From Verrucomicrobiales bacterium (GTDB taxonomy: Bacteria > Verrucomicrobiota > Verrucomicrobiia > Verrucomicrobiales > DEV007), in the NCBI GenBank assembly GCA_013911195.1, contig JACETS010000055.1, forward strand, positions 1 to 13,642: DNA of 13,642 nucleotides. Direction: 5' to 3'. Made by a program: the position numbers and the translations under genes. The notes beneath the pieces were generated by a model that saw nothing but the letters and a program-made list of their open reading frames with translations, was not told the DNA's origin and ran no database searches. Of this stretch, positions 7,175 through 13,642 are shown piece after piece (position 1 is the stretch's first letter; every line of letters begins with the position of its first letter).

Positions 7175-8191
7175 ATGAAAATAGCAATCGACGCCATGGG
7201 TGGGGACAACGGTCATGAATTGAACGTTGAAGGAGCTTGTTTAGCAATTGATGAATTTCCATCATTGGAAAAGTTATATCTTGTCGGAGATGAAAACCAA
7301 ATAACCAATTCATTAAAAAGGCTCAACAAAAACAACAGCAAAATTGAAATAATTCATTCCTCAGAAGTTGTAGAAATGAATGAGTCTCCAGCAATGGCTA
7401 TTCGTAGGAAAAAGAAATCCTCTATCAGCATTGCAACAGACCTAGTTAAAGAAGGAACCTGTGAGGCAATAGTTAGTGCAGGAAACACTGGTGCAGCGGT
7501 AGCTGCTGCAACATTAAAACTTCGCAACATCAAAGGTGTCGATCGTGCTGGAATTGCAACCCCTATGCCAAATGAATACGGGACATGCTATTTATTGGAC
7601 GCTGGGGCTAATACCGAAGCTAAACCTTCTCACCTTCTTCAGTATGCTATTATGGGATCAGTATATTCCAAAGAAGTAAATGGAAAATCTAATCCTAAAG
7701 TTGGCCTTATGTCTAATGGGTCGGAAGATGAAAAAGGATCCGCTTTTACCAAAGAAGTATTTTCTTTACTTAAAGAAAGTTCAGTTAATTTTGTTGGGAA
7801 CGTAGAAGGTCACGATTTATTCTTTCGCGAGCTCGATGTGGTGGTTTGTGATGGATTCACAGGAAACATTATTCTTAAAGCGTGCGAAGCAACTGCAAAA
7901 GCAGTTTCGAAATGGGTCAAGGAGGAGATGCTGAAAACAAATCTTAGAAAAATTGGAGCTCAACTTGTTAAACCTGCATTCAAAGCAGCAATGGCAAGAG
8001 GAAGTTATGAAGAATATGGCGGGAGCCCTCTACTTGGTGTCAATGGTGTATGTATCATAGCTCATGGTGGAAGTTCAGCATTAGCCATTAAAAATGCAAT
8101 AAGGGTTGCCAACGAATCTGTAACCCAGCAATTAAATCCACACATAGAGAATAAGATTAAAAATCTAAGCTTTCATTCAATCGACAATTAA
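7175..8191 (+). CDS. plsX: Phosphate acyltransferase PlsX (acyl-ACP:phosphate transacylase)
   Basis: The 338-residue product makes acyl-phosphate from acyl-ACP and phosphate, the donor used by PlsY for the first acylation of glycerol-3-phosphate in phospholipid synthesis. It is a peripheral cytosolic/membrane enzyme. Family motifs in order: A-M-G-G-D (7-11), S-A-G-N-T-G-A (101-107), L-D-A-G-A-N (141-146), G-L-M-S-N-G-S-E (177-184), D-G-F-T-G-N (226-231), and E-Y-G-G-S-P-L-L-G-V-N-G (280-291) followed by H-G-G-S-S (297-301). The length is normal and there is no gap in the motifs. The ATG at 7175 is the only plausible start, since the A-M-G-G-D motif begins seven residues in. It lies directly after the 3' arm of a hairpin. 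fabH follows after 17 bases. Confidence 0.96.
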   Translation: MKIAIDAMGGDNGHELNVEGACLAIDEFPSLEKLYLVGDENQITNSLKRLNKNNSKIEIIHSSEVVEMNESPAMAIRRKKKSSISIATDLVKEGTCEAIVSAGNTGAAVAAATLKLRNIKGVDRAGIATPMPNEYGTCYLLDAGANTEAKPSHLLQYAIMGSVYSKEVNGKSNPKVGLMSNGSEDEKGSAFTKEVFSLLKESSVNFVGNVEGHDLFFRELDVVVCDGFTGNIILKACEATAKAVSKWVKEEMLKTNLRKIGAQLVKPAFKAAMARGSYEEYGGSPLLGVNGVCIIAHGGSSALAIKNAIRVANESVTQQLNPHIENKIKNLSFHSIDN

Positions 8192-8208
8192 CTACAGTAT
8201 TACCGAGA

Positions 8209-9201
8209 ATGGCTATTGGTGTTAAAATTTCAGGAACTGGCAGTTATTTGCCTGATAAAATTCTTACCAACGAAGATCTTGAAAAATTTGTAGATACTTC
8301 AGATGAATGGATAACCACAAGAACCGGCATTAAAGAACGCAGGATCGCGTCTGACACTCAATCTACTAGTGACTTAGCAAGCGCAGCAGCGATAGACGCA
8401 ATGGCTGATGCAGGCATCAGAAGTGAAGATGTAGACCTAATCATTGTAGCCACAATTTCTCCTGATGCATTTTTTCCATCAACTGCATGCTATGTTCAGA
8501 AAAACATTGGTGCAGTCAATGCACTATGCTTCGATGTTTCTGCGGCCTGCTCAGGATTCCTATATGCAATGCAAATTGCTGAAAACTTTATAAGTAGCGG
8601 TCAACGAAAGCATGCTCTGATCATAGGAGCAGAAAAGCTTAGCAGTATGGTGGATTGGGAGGATAGAAATACTTGTGTTCTTTTTGGTGATGGGGCTGGT
8701 GCAGCGATTCTAAGTGCAGGTGAAGAAAATGAAAACAGCAGGAAAATTCTTTCGTCAGTTTTAGGTAGCGATGGTAGGCAGACTGATATCTTACATGTCC
8801 CAGGTGGAGGCTCAGCATGTCCAATTACTCCAGAAAACGCCGACCAAAAATTAAATGCTATCCGAATGCAAGGCAGAGAGGTTTATAAGTATGCGGTTAA
8901 CGCAATGAGAAAAGCAGCTGAAAATGTTTTAGATAAGTCTGGCATGAATGTAACGGACGTGAATAAACTTATCCCCCATCAAGCAAATCTAAGAATCATT
9001 GAAGCCATAACTGACAGAATGGGAATTCCGAGTGAAAATACTTTTGTAAACCTTGATAAGTACGGAAATACCTCCGCAGCAGCCGTCGCTATTGCTCTTG
9101 ATGAAGCGAATAAATCGCAATCAATAAAGGATGGCGATATCGTTCTTTTAGTCGCATTTGGAGCAGGACTCACTTGGGCAAGCTGTCTAATCAAGTGGTA
9201 A
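8209..9201 (+). CDS. fabH: Beta-ketoacyl-ACP synthase III (KAS III)
   Basis: The 330-residue product condenses an acyl-CoA, usually acetyl-CoA, with malonyl-ACP to start fatty acid synthesis type II. The Cys-His-Asn triad is intact: C114 in S-A-A-C-S-G-F, H257 in I-P-H-Q-A-N, and N287 in Y-G-N-T-S-A. W-I-T-T-R-T-G-I near the N-terminus and the G-D-G-A-G-A motif (160-165) fit FabH. The H-Q-A-N-L-R-I segment is also the ACP-docking site of the family. The triad and context favour true FabH over the related acyltransferase-like thiolases. The plsX-fabH order is widely conserved, but the usual fabD, fabG and acpP do not follow; tatD comes next after 27 bases. No proper Shine-Dalgarno is present, only GAGA immediately before the ATG. 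Confidence 0.96.
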   Translation: MAIGVKISGTGSYLPDKILTNEDLEKFVDTSDEWITTRTGIKERRIASDTQSTSDLASAAAIDAMADAGIRSEDVDLIIVATISPDAFFPSTACYVQKNIGAVNALCFDVSAACSGFLYAMQIAENFISSGQRKHALIIGAEKLSSMVDWEDRNTCVLFGDGAGAAILSAGEENENSRKILSSVLGSDGRQTDILHVPGGGSACPITPENADQKLNAIRMQGREVYKYAVNAMRKAAENVLDKSGMNVTDVNKLIPHQANLRIIEAITDRMGIPSENTFVNLDKYGNTSAAAVAIALDEANKSQSIKDGDIVLLVAFGAGLTWASCLIKW

Positions 9202-9228
9202 GATTATCGAATCAATTCTTAACTAGGA

Positions 9229-10026
9229 ATGATTATAGATACCCATTGTCACCTAGCGTCAAAACAATTTAAAGGTGACCTTGATGAAGTCATAGAAAGA
9301 GCAGAGCGTGACAAGATATCAAAATTAATATCTATAGGGACCGATCTTGAGGATTCAAAGGAATGTATAAGAATTGCAAATATACATGACTCTGTTTATG
9401 CAACAGTGGGCATTCACCCTTGCTCAGTCACTGATATAAGTGAAGAAAATTGGCTTCAAATTATTTCTGATCTTGCTAATTCAAATAAGGTTGTGGCTGT
9501 AGGCGAAATTGGCTTGGATTTTTTCCATCCCGCGCCTTCTGGTTGGGATGAAGAGTCATACAGGAAAAGACAAAAAGATTTTTTTATTTCACAATTAGAG
9601 CTAGCAGTAGATTTAGGCATTAATGTAGTCATTCACCAAAGAGACAAAAGCAATGAATGCTGGAACGACATAAAAAAAATAATCGCTCCTTTCAAAGGTA
9701 AATTAAGAGCTGTATTTCACTGCTTTACTCATAGTTGGGAATCCGCAAAGCCTTTAATTAATGACGGACATCTCATATCCTTTACAGGTGTAGTAACTTT
9801 CAAAAATGCCTCAATTATTCAAGAATGTGCATCACAATGCCCTGACGATAGTTTTATGGTTGAAACAGACTCTCCTTATCTTGCCCCCATCCCATTCCGA
9901 GGTAAAAGGTGTGAGCCTATGTATGTAAAAAACACTACAGAGTTTATCGCCAACTTGAGAGGAACAAGTCTTGAAAAGATTGCACATTGCACCAGCCGGA
10001 ATGCTGATTCTTTTTTTAACTTTTAA
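9229..10026 (+). CDS. tatD: TatD family metal-dependent hydrolase (3'-5' DNase-like)
   Basis: The 265-residue product is an amidohydrolase-type TIM barrel that binds two divalent metals. Metal-ligand positions are all present: H6 and H8 in D-T-H-C-H, E93 in G-E-I-G-L-D, H136 in V-I-H, H164 in F-H-C-F, and D214 in E-T-D-S-P-Y. The P-Y-L-A-P and F-R-G-K-R-C-E-P block (217-229) is typical of TatD/YcfH. Characterised members are DNases with roles in DNA repair or degradation, though many homologues have unproven substrates. Compared with the common 250-260 residues there is a small insertion near 101-110. The sequence AGGA directly abuts the ATG, too close for a normal ribosome binding site. It converges with the symporter gene across a 4-base gap. 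YcfH-type naming is equally possible. Confidence 0.93.
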   Translation: MIIDTHCHLASKQFKGDLDEVIERAERDKISKLISIGTDLEDSKECIRIANIHDSVYATVGIHPCSVTDISEENWLQIISDLANSNKVVAVGEIGLDFFHPAPSGWDEESYRKRQKDFFISQLELAVDLGINVVIHQRDKSNECWNDIKKIIAPFKGKLRAVFHCFTHSWESAKPLINDGHLISFTGVVTFKNASIIQECASQCPDDSFMVETDSPYLAPIPFRGKRCEPMYVKNTTEFIANLRGTSLEKIAHCTSRNADSFFNF

Positions 10027-10030
10027 GAAT

Positions 10031-11365
10031 TTAAACTTTAAGATTTTCCCCCTCAGATGATGCAATGATGACTGCTCCACAGGAATCACTATAAACATTA
10101 ACACTGGTGCGAAACATATCTAAAATTCTATCAACTGCATAAATTGCACCAATAGCAGCAAAAGCTCCATCCAACCTTGCATCTTGTACAACAACATTCT
10201 GGAGAATAATCACAATTGCAACTAAGCTTGCAGACGGAACCCCAGCAACACCAATACTGGTTAAAAGAGCTAAAACGACAATCGTAAACTGGGCCGAGAA
10301 CTCCAAAGGAATTCCCATCACTTGAGCTATAAACAACACGGCGATACATTCATAAAGCGCTGTACCATCCATATTAACAGTTGCTCCAAGAGGTAAAACA
10401 AAACTTGAAATTCGCTTGGAGACCCCAGCATTTTCCTGCAAGCATTTAAGAGTAACTGGTAAAGTGGCTGATGAAGAAGCTGTGGAAAATGAAGTTAAAA
10501 GAGCCTCTTTCATGGCAAAGAAATGTTTTAGAGGGTTCACCTTACCAATCATAAATAGCAAGCAAGGAAGCACTATTATAAAATGAATTCCAAGAGCAAT
10601 AATAACTGTTAAAACATACTTGCCCATAGAGAGCAAAAATGCTGGTCCTGTTTGAGATATAGTCCATCCCATCAAACCAAATACTCCAATAGGAGCGAGC
10701 TTCATAATATACCCAGTAATTGTTATCATCAATTCGTTTAGGCCTTTAATGAGACCAACTAATTGTTGTTTAGCTGTCCCCTCCAAAGCCAATAATCCAA
10801 ATGCCGTTATCAAACTGACGAATATTAAGGAAAGCATGGATCCATTATCAGATGCAGCATGGATTACATTACTTGGAATCATTCTTTCAATTAAAGAGCC
10901 AATTACACTGAATATATTCTGATCATTATCTACACCTACCGCTGACTGCTCCACTGAAGTTCCTTTTTTCTTAAACTCCTCCGCATTGTCCTCCATAAAT
11001 TTTACAAGATCAGGATTGGGAGAACCGTCGACAAGACCAGGCTTCATCATATTAACAATGCTCAAACCAATAATAATTGCGACTGCACTACTACTTAAGT
11101 AATAAGCTAAAGTTTTAAGACCTAATCGGCCAAAGCCCTTCGTTTTATCCCTTCCAGCAATTCCTGCAACGATTGAAGAAAATATCAAAGGAACAATAAC
11201 CATTTTTAATAATCCTATGAAAACTGTGCTTCCAATAAACTCCATGAAATTGACTATTGGAGAGTCTTTCACTCCCTCACCTTGGGATGCTTGTACTATT
11301 GTTCCGACAAGAACCCCTAAAACGAGAGCAGTAAGAATTTGCCAATGTAACTTCAATTTAAACAT
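10031..11365 (-). CDS. Dicarboxylate/amino acid:cation (Na+ or H+) symporter, DAACS family (GltP/GltT-like)
   Basis: The 444-residue inner-membrane protein matches the GltPh/GltP fold, with eight membrane segments and two re-entrant hairpins. HP1 carries S-S-S-A-T-L-P (297-303). TM7 has N-M-D-G-T (331-335). HP2 carries G-V-A-G-V-P-S-A (372-379). TM8 reads D-R-I-L-D-M-F-R-T-S-V-N-V-Y-S-D. Its D416, R419, N423 and D427 align with D394, R397, N401 and D405 of GltPh. An Arg at this position marks carriers of acidic substrates such as aspartate, glutamate or C4-dicarboxylates, while neutral amino acid carriers usually replace it; acidic specificity is therefore likely. The family Gly before the last Asp is Ser426. 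A polar, probably extracytoplasmic loop of about 40 residues (110-150) precedes TM4. It is transcribed divergently from gltX across 111 bases, a possible but unproven glutamate link. Confidence 0.93.
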   Translation of the reverse strand: MFKLKLHWQILTALVLGVLVGTIVQASQGEGVKDSPIVNFMEFIGSTVFIGLLKMVIVPLIFSSIVAGIAGRDKTKGFGRLGLKTLAYYLSSSAVAIIIGLSIVNMMKPGLVDGSPNPDLVKFMEDNAEEFKKKGTSVEQSAVGVDNDQNIFSVIGSLIERMIPSNVIHAASDNGSMLSLIFVSLITAFGLLALEGTAKQQLVGLIKGLNELMITITGYIMKLAPIGVFGLMGWTISQTGPAFLLSMGKYVLTVIIALGIHFIIVLPCLLFMIGKVNPLKHFFAMKEALLTSFSTASSSATLPVTLKCLQENAGVSKRISSFVLPLGATVNMDGTALYECIAVLFIAQVMGIPLEFSAQFTIVVLALLTSIGVAGVPSASLVAIVIILQNVVVQDARLDGAFAAIGAIYAVDRILDMFRTSVNVYSDSCGAVIIASSEGENLKV

Positions 11366-11434
11366 CCGAATAATCTAGTAATCACTTATGACATGAAAAA
11401 GAAATAAAAATATCTATAATTTAATGAGATTTTT

Positions 11435-11463
11435 TTGACCTTGCCGCTACAAGCGCCCATGAT
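11435..11463 (+). promoter_or_regulatory. Candidate promoter for gltX implying a very short leader
   Basis: TTGACC (11435-11440) matches the -35 consensus at five of six bases. CATGAT (11458-11463) follows after an ideal 17 bases and matches the -10 at four of six. A transcription start near 11470 would leave about seven bases before the gltX ATG at 11477, an almost leaderless message. The divergent gap (11366-11476) also contains TATAAT at 11415-11420, without a convincing -35. Confidence 0.4.
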
Positions 11464-11476
11464 TGTGCAATAGAAG

Positions 11477-12838
11477 ATGAATTCCACCAAAGTTAAAACC
11501 CGATTTGCACCCTCACCGACCGGCTATCTACATTTAGGTGGAGCTCGTACTGCCCTTTTTAATTGGTTGTTCGCAAAAAGGCATAATGGAAGTTTTGTCC
11601 TCCGTATCGAGGATACTGATGAAGGAAGAAATACAGATGAGGCATGTGAAGCTATTATCAAAGGGCTAAATTGGCTTGGTTTAAATTGGGATGAGGGACC
11701 AAGCCAAAATTTTGAAAAAGGTGATTACCATCAAAGCCAAAGGCAGGTAATATATGAAGAATATTTAGAAAGGTTAGGAAATTTAGATTTAATATATGAT
11801 GAGGGTGGCGCAACGAGGTTCAAAGTACCAAAGGATGAAATTAATTTTTGCGATCAAATTTGTGGCCCGCAGTCAATCAATCTCTCAACTAGTGGAAGCA
11901 AAGCATGGGATAAAGATAAGGAAATCGAAATAGAAACTAATCCCGATTTTATAATCCGCAGGCCAGATGGAACGTTTTTATTTCATTTCGTGAATGTCGT
12001 CGATGACATTGAAATGCAAATTACTCACATTCTTAGAGGTGAGGATCACCTAACTAACACCATAAAACATGTCGCTTTATTCAATGCCTTTGACATAAAA
12101 CCACCTATTTTCGCCCACATACCATTAATCCTAAATAATGATGGCTCTAAAATGAGTAAAAGAGACGCAGGATCAGGAATAGAATGGTATAAGGATCATG
12201 GATTTTTACCAAAATCTTTAATTAATTATATAGCATTACTTGGATGGTCACCGAAAGATGATAGAGAAATACTCGAGACAAATGAAATAATTGAACTATT
12301 CGATTTTGATCACTTAAACAATAGCAACTCTAGATTCGATTTGGATAAGGCTAAATGGATAAACTCACAATATATAGCCAAACTTCAAGATTCAGATTTT
12401 CTTAAAGCCGCAAAAGAATATTCAGAGGAAGCACCTGATAAACTAACACTACTAACAAAGTCTCGAATAAATTGCTTATCTGAAATACCTAATGTATTAG
12501 CACCGGTAATAGATGAATCTTTTCCTATTGATGAATGCTCTATGGAGAAAATTCAATCTAAACATGAAACAAAAGATCATCTCAAATCATTAATTGATAA
12601 ATTTGAAAAAATCGAAAACTGGACCTCGGAAAACATTAAAGAGACACTTCAAAAACACGCTTTAGAAATTGATCAGAAATTAGGGTCTCTCATGTTTCCT
12701 CTAAGGGTATGTGCTACCGGAGTCGGTCAGGGAACTGACCTTATGCCGACTCTAGAAAGCATTGGAAAAAATGATACTGTAAAACGGATCAATAAAAGGC
12801 TAAGTAAAATTTTTCCCACTAATTCTTCTAATGAATGA
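11477..12838 (+). CDS. gltX: Glutamyl-tRNA synthetase (class I), with an unusual shortened insert region
   Basis: The 453-residue enzyme charges tRNA-Glu with glutamate using ATP. The catalytic Rossmann fold opens with R-F-A-P-S-P-T-G-Y-L-H-L-G-G (9-22; the HIGH motif is H-L-G-G). V-L-R-I-E-D-T-D follows at 41-48, and K-M-S-K-R at 225-229 is the KMSKS motif. L-L-G-W-S-P marks the stem-contact region, and the helical C-terminus binds the anticodon arm. Compared with my memory of E. coli GltX, the Cys-containing segment after the first tRNA contacts is missing: L-I-Y-D-E-G-G-A runs straight into T-R-F-K-V-P (106-118). A Lys/Glu/Asp-rich insertion lies at about 138-156. Verrucomicrobial enzymes seem to share this form, so a lineage variant is likelier than damage. 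Discriminating versus Glu/Gln charging cannot be told. The end overlaps aroE by eight bases. Confidence 0.95.
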   Translation: MNSTKVKTRFAPSPTGYLHLGGARTALFNWLFAKRHNGSFVLRIEDTDEGRNTDEACEAIIKGLNWLGLNWDEGPSQNFEKGDYHQSQRQVIYEEYLERLGNLDLIYDEGGATRFKVPKDEINFCDQICGPQSINLSTSGSKAWDKDKEIEIETNPDFIIRRPDGTFLFHFVNVVDDIEMQITHILRGEDHLTNTIKHVALFNAFDIKPPIFAHIPLILNNDGSKMSKRDAGSGIEWYKDHGFLPKSLINYIALLGWSPKDDREILETNEIIELFDFDHLNNSNSRFDLDKAKWINSQYIAKLQDSDFLKAAKEYSEEAPDKLTLLTKSRINCLSEIPNVLAPVIDESFPIDECSMEKIQSKHETKDHLKSLIDKFEKIENWTSENIKETLQKHALEIDQKLGSLMFPLRVCATGVGQGTDLMPTLESIGKNDTVKRINKRLSKIFPTNSSNE

Positions 12839-13642
12839 ACAAAGCCCAGCTTATGAATTAAAACACCTTAAGGAATGGATTGAGAAATCCCCTCCCAATG
12901 ACCCCCTTGCTGTATTATCGGTTTTTGGGGATCCTGTTAAGCACTCTCTTTCTCCACAAATGCACAACCCTGCTTTGAAAATCTGTGAAATAAATGGAGA
13001 ATATATAAAAATCAGAGTCCCAGAAGAGAATTTCACTGAGGCCTTAACCCTAATCCGTGAACTTGGCTTTCATGGAACAAACTGCACCATTCCTTTAAAA
13101 TTTGCAGCATTAAATGCATGTGATCACATAGATAAGGCAGCCCAACGAATGGGTGCTGTTAATACCATAAGTTTTGAAAATGATAAAATAGTAGGATCAA
13201 ATAGCGATGGCCCTGGTCTGGTGAGAGCAATAAGAGAGGAATTCTCCATTGATATACGTGATCTTCGCGTAATGATACTTGGTGCTGGTGGAGGAGCCGG
13301 AAGGGCTGTTGCAATACAATGCGCAATGGAGAAAGTTGAAAGATTGGTCTTGGTAAACAGGACCAAAGATAAAGCCGAAAAAATTGCATCTGAAATCGAA
13401 TGTGATTTCCTAGATGACAATATCCATAGAGACTCATCGAGACTCAAAGTTAGCGAATGGTCCAACACAGAACTTGCAAATGAAATTGGAAATATAGATC
13501 TAATTATAAATGCTAGCCCAATAGGGATGAATAGCTCTGACCCAGATTTGATACCTCAAAATATCTTAGAACCGCATCACCTTGTATATGATATGATATA
13601 CAGCCCAAGTAAAACAAAACTAATTAGGGATGCAAAATCAAT
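12831..13642 (+). CDS. aroE: Shikimate dehydrogenase (3' truncated by window edge)
   Basis: An open frame starts at ATG 12831 and runs off the right edge; 270 codons are present. The enzyme reduces 3-dehydroshikimate to shikimate with NADPH in the cytosol. Visible motifs are S-L-S-P-Q-M-H-N (39-46, substrate binding), T-I-P-L-K with the catalytic K90, G-A-V-N-T-I (108-113), N-S-D-G-P-G with the catalytic D126, the NADP loop G-A-G-G-G-A-G-R-A (151-159) and N-R-T (176-178). The substrate-binding motif starts about 28 residues later than in E. coli AroE, so there is an N-terminal extension; the next in-frame Met lies inside the S-P-Q-M-H-N motif, so a shorter ATG start is impossible. The start overlaps the gltX 3' end by eight bases (ATGAATGA), implying translational coupling. 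A quinate/shikimate dehydrogenase of related type is the alternative. Confidence 0.93.
   Translation, partial: MNEQSPAYELKHLKEWIEKSPPNDPLAVLSVFGDPVKHSLSPQMHNPALKICEINGEYIKIRVPEENFTEALTLIRELGFHGTNCTIPLKFAALNACDHIDKAAQRMGAVNTISFENDKIVGSNSDGPGLVRAIREEFSIDIRDLRVMILGAGGGAGRAVAIQCAMEKVERLVLVNRTKDKAEKIASEIECDFLDDNIHRDSSRLKVSEWSNTELANEIGNIDLIINASPIGMNSSDPDLIPQNILEPHHLVYDMIYSPSKTKLIRDAKS

Noticed and set aside
10020..10060. Possible bidirectional terminator between tatD and the symporter gene
   Set aside because: The A/T runs contain no stable GC-bearing stem; only weak TTAAA-type symmetry is present.
10131..10349. Cys/Ser-rich 72-codon frame on the minus strand
   Set aside because: It is an alternative frame inside the symporter gene, over its conserved HP2/TM8 region; the Cys richness comes from frame-shifted codons.
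11441..11457. GC-rich CGCT-ACA-AGCG mini-hairpin upstream of gltX
   Set aside because: The stem is only four base pairs, and it fits better as the spacer of the candidate promoter.
13124..13468. Minus-strand open frame of 114 codons near the right edge
   Set aside because: It is antisense to the well-supported aroE frame, which carries all catalytic motifs through this stretch.
1..13642. Defence system, prophage, CRISPR array or transposon
   Set aside because: All genes but one are recognisable housekeeping or metabolic types, with no direct-repeat arrays, terminal inverted repeats, transposase or integrase motifs; topB, tatD and the HEAT-like protein are not arranged with any known defence partner.

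Overview
The window is AT-rich bacterial chromosome carrying mostly housekeeping genes, densely packed, with no tRNA, rRNA, CRISPR array, insertion sequence, prophage or plasmid feature that I can see. The organism is most likely a marine-type member of the Verrucomicrobiota (Opitutia/Puniceicoccales-like). This is an inference from four things: a glutamyl-tRNA synthetase with an abbreviated insert region, a shikimate dehydrogenase with an N-terminal extension, the pairing of a Gfo/Idh/MocA oxidoreductase with a TIM-barrel sugar isomerase, and the almost complete lack of Shine-Dalgarno sequences. No marker gene in the window proves it.

Layout. The left edge holds the 3' end of aroB (3-dehydroquinate synthase). 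After a 169-base gap come topB (type IA topoisomerase III), a Gfo/Idh/MocA oxidoreductase and a xylose-isomerase-like TIM-barrel protein, all on + and closely spaced. They meet tail to tail a minus-strand gene for a single-pass membrane protein of unknown function with a HEAT-like C-terminus; the two stop codons share the bases TTAA. Diverging from that gene is the classic yceD-rpmF-plsX-fabH cluster, followed by tatD. tatD converges, with a 4-base gap, on a minus-strand dicarboxylate/amino acid:cation symporter. Diverging from the symporter is gltX, whose end overlaps the start of aroE, which runs off the right edge.

How the genes fit together. yceD, rpmF, plsX and fabH couple ribosome assembly (23S rRNA/L32) to the start of phospholipid and fatty acid synthesis, as in many bacteria, but fabD, fabG and acpP do not follow here. 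aroB and aroE at the two edges belong to the shikimate pathway but are about 12.5 kb apart and not in one operon. The oxidoreductase/isomerase pair probably acts on a sugar or polyol of unknown identity.

I found no clear undescribed system. The points most worth checking are a hairpin directly abutting the plsX start codon, the uniform absence of Shine-Dalgarno motifs, the unusual GluRS insert region, and the uncharacterised HEAT-like membrane protein.
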